Source: Bog-473 sp963834405 (GTDB taxonomy: Bacteria > Actinomycetota > Acidimicrobiia > Acidimicrobiales > RAAP-2). From it: a stretch of DNA of 64,000 nt. Each line of letters opens with the position of its first letter. Within the stretch, counting starts at the first letter, position 1. Where the stretch lies: NCBI GenBank assembly GCA_963834405.1, contig CAWIBX010000003.1:310001-374000 (forward strand), read 5' to 3'. Both the position numbers and the translations under genes were made by a program. Below the pieces are notes generated by a model. That model ran no database searches and had not been told where the DNA came from. It was given only the letters and a program-made list of their open reading frames with translations. Shown in pieces: positions 8,727 through 16,759 of this stretch.

Positions 8727-9257
8727 ATGAGGGCGGTTAGCACGGACCCATTGCGCACCCTGCGCCCCCTCCGCGAGGAGGAGGTCGAGCTGCTGAGCAC
8801 GACACACCAGTCAGTCGGGGCTGCACCCCTGGCCTATGACGTCTATCGCACCGGCGACGAACTGGTCATGGAGTTCGACGCCCCCGGCGTGGCGCCTGCG
8901 GACATCTCGGTTGCGGTCGAGGGGCGGGCCGTTGTCGTCAGCCTCCGCCGCCAACTCGTGAAGGGTGCACGGGGCGACGTGATTGAGTCCGGCCGCCAGC
9001 ACGGGACCTTCAGCCAGCGCCTGTGGCCCGGCGACCGATGGGATCTCGAGAGCCTCTGGGCCAGCGCCGAGCACGGCGTCCTGACGCTGCGCGCCTCGCT
9101 GGCCGCGCAGGTCGCGCCACGCACCATCGCGGTGACGACCGCAGCGTCGCCCGGCGAGATCGCACGCCCGCCCGCGGCAGTCCCGGCGCACGCGCCGAAG
9201 GGCGAGGAGCAGGACGGCGACCTCGTCGCGGCCAGCTCCGTTCATTCCGCAGCGTGA
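8727..9257 (+). CDS. Hsp20/alpha-crystallin small heat-shock protein
   Basis: A 176-residue small chaperone. The alpha-crystallin domain spans about residues 35-125: LAYDVYRTGDELVMEFDAPG, VAPADISVAVEGRAVVVSLRR, GTFSQRLWPGDRWD and the closing HGVLTLRAS. A low-complexity A/P-rich tail of about 50 residues follows, without an obvious I-x-I motif. ATG at 8727 is preceded by GAGAGGAGG at 8714-8722, so it is preferred over the in-frame GTG at 8631. The gene ends in GTGA, overlapping the start of the XRE-cupin gene, so the pair is translationally coupled. Small heat-shock proteins hold unfolding proteins without ATP. Confidence 0.88.
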   Translation: MRAVSTDPLRTLRPLREEEVELLSTTHQSVGAAPLAYDVYRTGDELVMEFDAPGVAPADISVAVEGRAVVVSLRRQLVKGARGDVIESGRQHGTFSQRLWPGDRWDLESLWASAEHGVLTLRASLAAQVAPRTIAVTTAASPGEIARPPAAVPAHAPKGEEQDGDLVAASSVHSAA

Positions 9258-9925
9258 GCCCGCGCGCCGGGTCCGGCTCGCCCGCACCGGTTGAGAAGGA
9301 CGCGGCCGAACGCGAAAGCAATGCAGTCCACGTCAAGCCGGGACCTGCGTCAGCAGAGCTGGAGTCGGTCATCGGGTGGCGCGTGCGCAGCCGGGCCCGT
9401 GAGATCGGACTCTCCTCGGCCAAGTTGGCCGAGCGCGTCGGTCTGTCCCGGGCGATGATCTCCAAGATCGAGAACGCGCAGGTCTCGCCGAGCCTGGCCA
9501 CCGTGTCGCGCCTCGCGGAAGCCCTGGAGATACCGATCACCTCCCTGTTCCAGGGTCTCGACGAGGAACGCGACGCGCTGTACACGAAGGCCGGCGGGGG
9601 TCCCGAACTCGGCCGTCCCGGCACCAAGAGCGGACACCGCTACCAGATGCTCGGTTCCATGCGCGGACCCGCCAAGCGCATGGAACCGATGCTGGTGACC
9701 CTCAGCAGTGAGAGCGAGATCTTCCCCCTCTACCAACACCCCGGGACGGAGTTCCTCTACATGCTGGAAGGGGAGATGGAATACGGCTATGCCGGCGCCG
9801 CGTACCGGCTGAGCCCGGGCGATTCGCTGCAATTCGACGGCGAGGTCGCGCACGGCCCGCTCCGCCTCCTCCGTCTCCCCGTGCGCTTCTTGTCGGTCAC
9901 TGCGTACGGTCAGCCGCCCCACTGA
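9254..9925 (+). CDS. XRE-family HTH regulator with C-terminal cupin
   Basis: A 223-residue protein. After a 35-residue variable start, the HTH_3 domain reads IGWRVRSRAREIGLSSAKLA, ERVGLSRAMISKIENAQVSP, SLATVSRLAEALEIPITSLF. The C-terminal cupin_2 domain contains YQHPGTEFLYMLEGEMEYGY and LSPGDSLQFDGEVAHGP, i.e. both cupin motifs. This architecture senses small ligands and usually controls adjacent genes. GTG at 9254 overlaps the hsp20 TGA, coupling translation; upstream in-frame codons are shadow of hsp20. It probably regulates the hsp20 promoter. Its 3' end overlaps the convergent SET gene by 29 bases. Confidence 0.85.
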   Translation: MSPRAGSGSPAPVEKDAAERESNAVHVKPGPASAELESVIGWRVRSRAREIGLSSAKLAERVGLSRAMISKIENAQVSPSLATVSRLAEALEIPITSLFQGLDEERDALYTKAGGGPELGRPGTKSGHRYQMLGSMRGPAKRMEPMLVTLSSESEIFPLYQHPGTEFLYMLEGEMEYGYAGAAYRLSPGDSLQFDGEVAHGPLRLLRLPVRFLSVTAYGQPPH

Positions 9926-10445
9926 CATCACGCAGTCGTCGGATCCGGTCCTCCAAGACCGGTGCCCAATGGCCCGCGTAGGCCACCTGTAACTCGGGCC
10001 TGCGCCAGTCCCCGCCCGTGACCTCGCCCCGACACGCCCTGGCGCCGCACGAGCAGGCCATGGCGAACCCGGCCGCGTCCGAGTGCGTTCCGTAGTCGAT
10101 CGTCAGCTCCTCACCCGCCCGCACCGGCCGTCGCGTGGCGATCTCGTACGGACCGACATGCCAAAGATTCGGGTCGCAGCTGTGATTGCCGAAGTGAACG
10201 GTCGTGCCCGACGGGAGCACCAGATGAACGTCCTCGTAGACGGCCACCGTGTCGACATACCCCGCCGTTTCGCGGAGGAGCCGTTCCAGATCCGACGACG
10301 AGACCAGGCGGCCACCCAGCCGGACGACCACGCGGCCCGCCGTCAGGTCGGCGTTGGTGAACATCCCCCGGCCGTGAATCGCCGAGTCGGCGACGATGAC
10401 GGCCTCCTCGACCCAGGGAACCGCGGGCGGGCCGTCAGGGGTCAC
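9897..10445 (-). CDS. SET-domain protein (putative lysine methyltransferase)
   Basis: A 182-residue, almost pure SET domain. Motifs in order: IHGRGMFTNADLTAG, VYEDVHLVLPSGTTVHFGNH, NHSCDPNLWH (the NHSC.PN pseudoknot motif), VRAGEELTIDYGTH (GEELT.DY motif), and a cysteine cluster CSCGARACRG resembling post-SET. All catalytic elements for S-adenosylmethionine-dependent protein lysine methylation are present. The target is unknown; bacterial SET proteins can act on ribosomal, DNA-binding or host proteins. GTG at 10445 is the likely start; upstream residues in this frame do not look coding. It is divergent from the peroxiredoxin gene. Confidence 0.8.
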   Translation of the reverse strand: MTPDGPPAVPWVEEAVIVADSAIHGRGMFTNADLTAGRVVVRLGGRLVSSSDLERLLRETAGYVDTVAVYEDVHLVLPSGTTVHFGNHSCDPNLWHVGPYEIATRRPVRAGEELTIDYGTHSDAAGFAMACSCGARACRGEVTGGDWRRPELQVAYAGHWAPVLEDRIRRLRDVSGAADRTQ

Positions 10446-10542
10446 ATCAGAGTCTCGCGTACCACCGGAATTACAACTCAGGTGCGGCCGAAGTGCCGTG
10501 CTGATAAAACGTAGCCCTGCAGCGCAAGAGAGGAGCACGAGC

Positions 10543-11199
10543 ATGGGTTTGGCCATCAACGACACGGCACCGGACTTCGAAGCCGAGACCACCCAGGGCA
10601 AGATCAAGTTCTATGACTGGATCGGCGACTCGTGGGCGGTGCTGTTCTCCCACCCGAAGGACTTCACGCCGATCTGCACGACCGAGCTCGGCTACATGGC
10701 CAAGATTGAGCCGGAGTTCGCGAAGCGGGGCGTCAAGATCATCGGGCTCTCCGTCGACGCCAAGGGCGACCACGAGAAGTGGGCCGACGACATCGAGGAG
10801 ACGCAGGGGGCCCGCCCCCAGTACCCGATCATCGCCGACAATGACTTCAAGGTCGCCAAGCTCTACGGGATGCTGCCGGCCGACACCTCCGGCGACGCCA
10901 AGTCACGCACCCCGGCCGACAACCAGACCGTCCGCAACGTCTTCGTCATCGGGCCGGACAAGAAGATCAAGCTGATCCTCGTCTACCCCATGACTACCGG
11001 GCGGAACTTCGACGAGGTGCTTCGCGTCGTCGACTCCCTGCAGCTGACGGCCAACCACAAGGTGGCGACGCCCGTCAACTGGAAGCAGGGCGAGGACGTC
11101 ATCATCGCCGGGTCGGTCTCCGACGACGACGCCAAGGAGATCTTCGGCAGCTGGAAGGAGCCGAAGCCCTACATCCGGATTGTCCCTCAGCCCACCTGA
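10543..11199 (+). CDS. 1-Cys peroxiredoxin (Prx6-type, AhpC/TSA)
   Basis: A 218-residue thiol peroxidase reducing H2O2, alkyl hydroperoxides or peroxynitrite. The peroxidatic cysteine is in HPKDFTPICTTELG (P...T..C motif). The Prx6 signature continues with VKIIGLSVDAKGDHEKWADD, YPIIADNDFKVAKLYGML and the long C-terminal domain VATPVNWKQGEDVIIAGSVS. Length matches Prx6, and there is no second conserved resolving cysteine. ATG at 10543 is preceded by AGAGGAGC. The flavoprotein gene follows directly, suggesting a redox operon in which the oxidoreductase might supply electrons or handle oxidised sulfur. Confidence 0.93.
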   Translation: MGLAINDTAPDFEAETTQGKIKFYDWIGDSWAVLFSHPKDFTPICTTELGYMAKIEPEFAKRGVKIIGLSVDAKGDHEKWADDIEETQGARPQYPIIADNDFKVAKLYGMLPADTSGDAKSRTPADNQTVRNVFVIGPDKKIKLILVYPMTTGRNFDEVLRVVDSLQLTANHKVATPVNWKQGEDVIIAGSVSDDDAKEIFGSWKEPKPYIRIVPQPT

Positions 11200-11200
11200 G

Positions 11201-12337
11201 GTGACGCACGTCGTTATCCTCGGCGCCGGGTTCGGCGGCCTCGAGCTGTCGGCCCGGTTGGCCGAGGACCTCGCCGATGAGGTCCGGGTCACGCTCATCG
11301 ACCAAAACGACGCGTTCGTCTTCGGGTACTCGAAGCTCGACGTGATGTTCGGACATCACACGTTCGACGAGGTCCGCCTGCCCTACGCCGAGATCGCAAT
11401 CCCGGGTGTCGACTTCCGACGAGAGCGCATCGTCTCCATCGACCCCCACGCCAAGCGCGTGATTACCGATTCGGGGACCTACGACGCCGACATCCTCGTC
11501 GTCGCGTTGGGTGCCGACCTCGACCCTTCTGCCACTCCGGGCCTGCAGGAGGTGGGCCACGAGTTCTACTCGCCCGAGAACGCCGAGTTGCTGCAAGACG
11601 TCATCGCGGGCTTCGAGGGCGGCAACGTGGTCGTAGCCGTGCTCGGAGGCTTCTTCAAGTGCCCGCCGGCGCCTTACGAGACGGCCTTCATGATGCACGA
11701 CTACCTGAGCCGGAAGGGCCTGCGCGACTCGTCGACCATCAGGATCGTCACTCCGATGCCCAAACCGATCCCGATCTCCGACGAGGTGTCCGGCGCCATC
11801 CTCTCCCTGCTCGACGAGCGGGACATCACGTACTCGCATGCAACCCGGGTCGACCACGTCGACCCCGCTGCCCGCGTGCTCCATTTGCGCGACGGCGGGG
11901 AGGTCTCCTTCGACCTCCTGCTGGCAATCCCCGTGCACCGGGCCCCGGCGGTCGTGGTTGAGTCAGGGCTGACGGAGGACGACGGCTGGATCGGCGTCGA
12001 CGCCGACACGCTGGCCACCAAGTTCGCTGACGTCTATGCGATCGGTGACGTCGCCAGCGCCCCCGTCCCCCGAGCCGGCGTCATCGCAGAGGGCGAGGCG
12101 CGCACGGTGGCGGACGTCCTTGTGCACCAGATCAAGGGCGGGCCCGAGGCGCCCCCCTTCCTCGGCGAGATCATGTGCTACATGGAGATGGGCGACGGCA
12201 GGATCGGGCGGGTCAGCGTCAACTTCCGCTCGGGGCCCAATCCGGTCGCACGGTTCATGCCGCCTTCCGTCGAGGGCACCGAAGCGAAGAAGCAGTTCGG
12301 CGCCTCCCGGCGCCGGCGCTGGTTCGGCCGGGACTAA
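11201..12337 (+). CDS. FAD-dependent pyridine-nucleotide-disulfide oxidoreductase (SQR/FCSD-like)
   Basis: A 378-residue flavoprotein. The N-terminal FAD-binding motif is HVVILGAGFGGLELSARLAE; the second nucleotide motif lies around GGNVVVAVLGGFF. A CPPAPYE segment resembles the redox-cysteine region of sulfide:quinone reductases. DVYAIGDVASAPVPRAG is the C-terminal FAD-binding ATG/GD motif. The family includes sulfide:quinone oxidoreductase, flavocytochrome-c sulfide dehydrogenase and NDH-2-like enzymes; only one conserved cysteine is evident, so sulfide oxidation is not certain. GTG at 11201, just after the peroxiredoxin stop, is preferred; TTG at 11180 is in frame and would overlap. Confidence 0.82.
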   Translation: MTHVVILGAGFGGLELSARLAEDLADEVRVTLIDQNDAFVFGYSKLDVMFGHHTFDEVRLPYAEIAIPGVDFRRERIVSIDPHAKRVITDSGTYDADILVVALGADLDPSATPGLQEVGHEFYSPENAELLQDVIAGFEGGNVVVAVLGGFFKCPPAPYETAFMMHDYLSRKGLRDSSTIRIVTPMPKPIPISDEVSGAILSLLDERDITYSHATRVDHVDPAARVLHLRDGGEVSFDLLLAIPVHRAPAVVVESGLTEDDGWIGVDADTLATKFADVYAIGDVASAPVPRAGVIAEGEARTVADVLVHQIKGGPEAPPFLGEIMCYMEMGDGRIGRVSVNFRSGPNPVARFMPPSVEGTEAKKQFGASRRRRWFGRD

Positions 12338-12421
12338 CTCCCCGGGGATCCGCGCCCTCCGGCGGGGCACCACGTACCGTGCGGGCACGTCCGGGCGGGC
12401 GTGCGAAACACCGGGGGTGCC

Positions 12422-13111
12422 ATGACCACTGTTCCGACTTATCTCTCGAGCGTCACCGGAGGCGTTGTCGCCGTGGTGGCACTCTTCATCGCGCTCTTCT
12501 CCGTCATCCTGCTGATCCCGATCATCCTGATCGTGGCCAACCGGTCCGAGCCCGACCAGCGCGGAATGCGGCCACAGAGCGTCTACCTGTTCGGCATGAG
12601 CTTCGTCACCCTGCAGCTGACGTTCGCCGGATCCGTCCTCATCGTGACCTCACTCGTCTCACTCATCTCGCCGCATCTGTCGCCGCTCACGAACTCCGTC
12701 GCGCGCGCCGTCGTGATCGGCGCGCTGTTTGTCGTCCTGGCCGGCTTGACGCTGGTCCTGCACCTCGGGAGAGGCATTGAGACGGCTAGGGGCGACACCG
12801 GCGCGACGGGGCCCAACCTGCGGGTCATGCGGTCCTACGCCGCCGTCGTCGGCTTCATCTACTTCCTCCAGGTGATCTTCGCCCTCGGCGTGTCCATCTA
12901 CCTGGTCTTCGCGCTCATCGCCCCCGGAGTGTTCGGGAGCATTGGGCAGAGCCGGAGCGGGACTCTCGCCACGCTTCTCGACCTCGTCTACGTGATGCTG
13001 GCGTCGGCCTACATCGTGGCGGCCCACTCGGCGATCGGGCCCACCGCGCTGGTCCGGCGCAGCACACCGGCTCCGGTCAGCCCGGGCCCCGGGCCGGCGA
13101 CGCCGGCGTAA
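12422..13111 (+). CDS. Four-helix integral membrane protein of unknown function
   Basis: A 229-residue membrane protein with hydrophobic segments at about residues 15-38 (VVAVVALFIALFSVILLIPI), 55-83, 88-112 (VVIGALFVVLAGLTLVLHLG), 133-165 (VVGFIYFLQVIFALGVSIYL) and perhaps 180-200. The C-terminal tail PAPVSPGPGPATPA is proline-rich and cytosolic-type. No enzyme or transporter motif is recognised. ATG at 12422 follows a GC-rich leader starting 85 bases after the flavoprotein stop. It is convergent with the ABC exporter permease downstream, with adjacent ends. Confidence 0.65.
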   Translation: MTTVPTYLSSVTGGVVAVVALFIALFSVILLIPIILIVANRSEPDQRGMRPQSVYLFGMSFVTLQLTFAGSVLIVTSLVSLISPHLSPLTNSVARAVVIGALFVVLAGLTLVLHLGRGIETARGDTGATGPNLRVMRSYAAVVGFIYFLQVIFALGVSIYLVFALIAPGVFGSIGQSRSGTLATLLDLVYVMLASAYIVAAHSAIGPTALVRRSTPAPVSPGPGPATPA

Positions 13112-15636
13112 TCAGTCGGCCGCGATCGCGGCGAGCACGTCGAGCCTGGCCGCTCGGCGCGCCGGCCAGCTGGCCGCCAGCAGGCCGAGCAAGGCGGCCA
13201 GGATAAGGAATACCACCAGGTTCGAGCCCGGGACCACGGTGCTGGTGATGCCCTGCGAGTGCAGCGCCGACACCAGCGCGATGCCCAGCCCGGTTCCGAC
13301 GATGATGCCGATGACGGCGCCGAAGACGGCGAGGATCACCGACTCGGAGCGGATCATGGCGCGGATCTGGCGTCGCTTCATGCCGACGGCCCGCAGCAGT
13401 CCGATCTCGTGGGTGCGCTCGAACACCGACAGCATGAGCGTGTTCACAATGCCGATGAGGGCAATGAGCACGGCCAGGGCGAGCAGCGCGTAGACCAGGC
13501 CGAGCAGCTGGTTGACCTGGGCCGTCTGCGACGCCTCGAACTGCGCGCGGGACTGGACCTCCACGTTGGGGTAGGACCCCAGCGCCCGCTCGACCGCCTG
13601 CTGCACCCCCGGGCTGCCGTCGGTCTTGAGCAGGACGGCGCCGGGGAGCTCGTTCTGGAAATGGCGGAGGAAGAACGCGTCGCTGACGAGGTACTTCCCG
13701 GCCAACGCGTTGGGCTCGAAGATCCCACCGATGCGCATGGTGGTCGGGCCGGTGAGGGCGAAACGCACCGGCACCGTGTCACCGACCGAGAGGTTGTCGG
13801 CGTTGGCCGTGTTGGTGTCGATGAGCAGATCGCCGGCCGCGAGTGCCTGGCTGCTCCCCGCCGTCATGTTCAGGATCACCGTTTCCGACAGGTTCTTGGT
13901 CCCGATGCCCAGGAGCGACTCCAGGGAGTGCCGGACTTCGAACTGGTCGCCGTAGACGACCGACGAGGCGGTGACGCCCGGTACCGACGACGCCGCTTTC
14001 GGAACGGCGTTGCTGAAGTTCCCGCTTCCGTTCTTGTCCGTGCTCGAGACGATCAGGTCGGCGCTTATGGCGTTGTCGACGCTGCTCGTGGCCGAACGTG
14101 ACAGGGACGCTCCGAACACGGCGATGGCCGAGACGAGGGCGAGGCCGACCATGAGGGCCGATGCCGTCTGGGCGGTGCGCCGGGGACTGCGCATGGAGTT
14201 CTCCCGGCCCAGCCGTCCCGAAGTCCCGAGCAGGCGGGCCAAGGGCCGGCCGATGACGCCCGCCATGGGCCGCGCCACGGCCGGGGCGAGCATGGCCACG
14301 CCGACGAAGATCAGGACCGCACCGAGGCCGACCAGCTGAATGGCGGGCTTGGACAGCCCATAGGCGAGCAAGGCGACCCCGACCACGGTGATGACACCGC
14401 CGCGGGAGAAGCGGCGTCGCATGGGGACGTCCTGCTCGACCTGCTGCTCGGAGACCGCTGCCACGGGGGCGATCCGCACGGCACGGCGCGCCGGGCTGAT
14501 GGCGGCAACCAACGTCACACCGACGCCCACGATGAGGCAGACGATGACGGTGCGCGCCTCGAACACCAGTGGGCCCGTAGGCAACGTGACGCCGAACCCG
14601 CTCAGCAGCTTCTCCAGCCCGACGGCGGCGAGTACCCCTAACCCGAGGCCGATCACCGACGCCACCAGCCCGACGATCACGGCCTCGCCCAGGACAGAGC
14701 GGAATACCTGCCGACGGCTGGCGCCCACGATCCGTAAGAGAGCCAGCTCCCTTGTGCGCTGGCTCACGGTGATGGAGAACGTGTTCAAAATGGTGAAGCC
14801 GCGACGAAGAGCGCGATGAAGCCGAAGACCAGCAGTGCCGTGTTGAAGAAGCCGAGCGCCTGGCTCACCGCACTCGTCTGCTCGTTGATCACCGTCTGAC
14901 CGGTCACGACCTCGACGTCGCGGGACAGGACGTGCGCGATGTCGTGCTGGACCGCCGCTTTGTCAGCACCCGGCGCGCTGACGACGTTGACGGAGTCGAA
15001 CTGGCCGACCTTTCCGAAGAGCGCCTGCGCAGTCGGGATCTGGAACGCGGCCAACGTGGCTCCGGCCAAATTGTCGACGGTCCCGAAACGCGCGATGCCG
15101 GTGATGGTGAACGCCCGGGTCGGCCCCCGCAGCAAAATGCGCACCCGCTCGCCGACGTGGAAGTTGTACTTCTGCGCGGTGCCGAGGTCCATCACGACAT
15201 CGTTCGGCGTCGTGGGTTGGGAGCCCTGGACGATCCGGAGGGCGGAAATCTGCTGGTTGGGGTCGAACGAAATCCCGAGGGTCGGCGCGCCGCCCGTTGA
15301 AACAGCCTTGCCGTCGGGCGCGATGTACTGAGCGTAGCCCTGGACCGAGCCCTCGGCGGCCTGGACGCCGGGGACGGCCCGGATGCTGCCGACCAGCGAC
15401 GAGGGCACGGGGTTTCGGGTGGCGGTCCCACCGTTGGTCCCAAGCTGCGCCACGCCGCGCACCTGGAAGTCGACGTTCTGGTAGATGTTGCCGAACAACG
15501 TGTTGAACGTGTTGTGCAGCGTGTCGGTGAGCACGAAGGTCCCGGCGATGAACGTCACTCCCAGCACGATGGCCAGACCGGTGAGCACGAGGCGCAGCTT
15601 GTGGGCCAGCAGCCCCTTCATGGTGACCCGCCACAT
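13112..15636 (-). pseudogene. MacB/FtsX-type ABC exporter permease, split by one frameshift
   Basis: Upstream frame (15636-14785): a first membrane helix LTGLAIVLGVTFIAGTFVLT, a large extracytoplasmic MacB_PCD domain, then ALLVFGFIALFVAA. It hits TGA at 14785-14787. The next frame continues precisely as FTILNTFSITVSQRTRELAL and LLRIVGASRRQVFRSVLGEA, the first FtsX domain, then a second periplasmic domain and a second FtsX module (LMLSVFERTHEIGLLRAVGM) to 13112. Inserting one base near 14796 restores an 841-residue protein with the usual duplicated architecture. A TTG overlaps the TGA, so reinitiation is possible. The gene begins one base after the ATPase stop. The pair normally exports lipids, peptides or drugs. 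Confidence 0.82.
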
Positions 15637-15637
15637 G

Positions 15638-16402
15638 TCAGGTGCCCAGCGTCCGCACGCGCTCGAGGATGGTGTCCGCGGTGGGGTCCCGCAACTCGTC
15701 GACGACCTTGCCGTCGGCGAGGAACACGACCCGGTCTGCGTAGGCGGCGCCCCGGGGGTCGTGGGTCACCATGACGATCGACTGCCCGAACTCGTCCACC
15801 GAGCGCCGGAGGAAGCCGAGCATCTCGGTCGTCGAGTTGGAGTCCAGATTGCCGGTGGGCTCGTCGGCGAAGATCAGGTCGGGCCGGTTGATCAGCGCCC
15901 GGGCACAGGCGCAACGCTGCTGCTGGCCGCCGGACAATTCGGTGGGCCGGTGTGAGAGACGGTCGGTGATGCCGAGCTGCGCCACCAGGTAGTCGAACCA
16001 CTCCTTGTCGACTTTCTCGCCCGCCAGATCGATCGGCAGAGTGATGTTCTCACCCGCCGTGAGCGTGGGGACAAGGTTGAACGACTGGAAGACGAAGCCG
16101 ATGCGGTCCCTCCGCATCTGGGTCAATGCCTTGTCGTCGAGGCTGCCGACATCGAGATCGGCGATGTAGGTGTGGCCCGAGGTCGGACGGTCCAGCCCGG
16201 CCATGCAGTGCATGAGGGTCGACTTCCCCGAGCCCGACGGTCCCATGACCGCGGTGAAGCGCCCGCGCTCGAACGTCACGTCGACGCCGTCCAGCGCGTG
16301 GACGGTCGCCTGGCCGGTGCCGTAGGTCTTGCGGAGATCGATCGCGTGCGCCGCCGGCGTGCTGGCGCGGGGCGCGGTCGATGCCTCGTCGGTAAGCGTC
16401 AC
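15638..16402 (-). CDS. LolD/MacB-type ABC exporter ATPase
   Basis: A 254-residue ATPase with Walker A GPSGSGKST, Q-loop FVFQSFNLVP, signature LSGGQQQR, Walker B DLIFADEPTGNLDS and H-loop VMVTHDPRGA. The MRRDRIGFVFQSFNLVPTLT sequence is diagnostic of the LolD/MacB group. GTG at 16402 (VTLTDEAS) is chosen as start; the reading frame extends further upstream but is not conserved-looking. It lies directly before the permease and drives it. Role: ATP hydrolysis for export or membrane-protein control. Because the permease is interrupted, the pair may be inactive. Confidence 0.9.
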   Translation of the reverse strand: MTLTDEASTAPRASTPAAHAIDLRKTYGTGQATVHALDGVDVTFERGRFTAVMGPSGSGKSTLMHCMAGLDRPTSGHTYIADLDVGSLDDKALTQMRRDRIGFVFQSFNLVPTLTAGENITLPIDLAGEKVDKEWFDYLVAQLGITDRLSHRPTELSGGQQQRCACARALINRPDLIFADEPTGNLDSNSTTEMLGFLRRSVDEFGQSIVMVTHDPRGAAYADRVVFLADGKVVDELRDPTADTILERVRTLGT

Positions 16403-16611
16403 AGTGCCCTCGATTCGACGGCGAGAAGTGGGGGAGCCGTTCCTCCTCAATGCTGTCCCGTACGTGAGTCGGTGGACAAGGGATTGCCTTCCGGTCGCAT
16501 GTGCCCGAGCCATGCGGCCAGCCTGACGTCCGATGCGCCGTCGCGAAATCGGGCAGTACCCTGGTCGAACCCTGACTGCTCTCCCTGACGACTCAGGGTT
16601 GTCCCCGAGCG

Positions 16612-16661
16612 GTCACATGTGACATTCGGCTCTTGGCCCGTGCCGGTCGGACCACTAGGTT
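16612..16661 (+). promoter_or_regulatory. Candidate promoter and 12-base palindrome upstream of the LivHM fusion
   Basis: GTCACATGTGAC at 16612-16623 is a perfect palindrome. Just downstream lie TTGGCC (16633-16638) and TAGGTT (16656-16661), a -35/-10 pair with a 17-base spacer, about 100 bases before the GTG at 16760. A regulator bound to the palindrome would sit immediately upstream of the -35. The rest of the 357-base gap (16403-16759) between the divergent genes shows no gene. Confidence 0.35.
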
Positions 16662-16759
16662 GTGCCCGACACGACGGACTACCCGGGGGGGCAGGTTCGC
16701 ATGGGCAAAGGCGTGGACCGCTGAGGGCGTCGTTCCACCTGCCAGAGCGCAGTACCACG

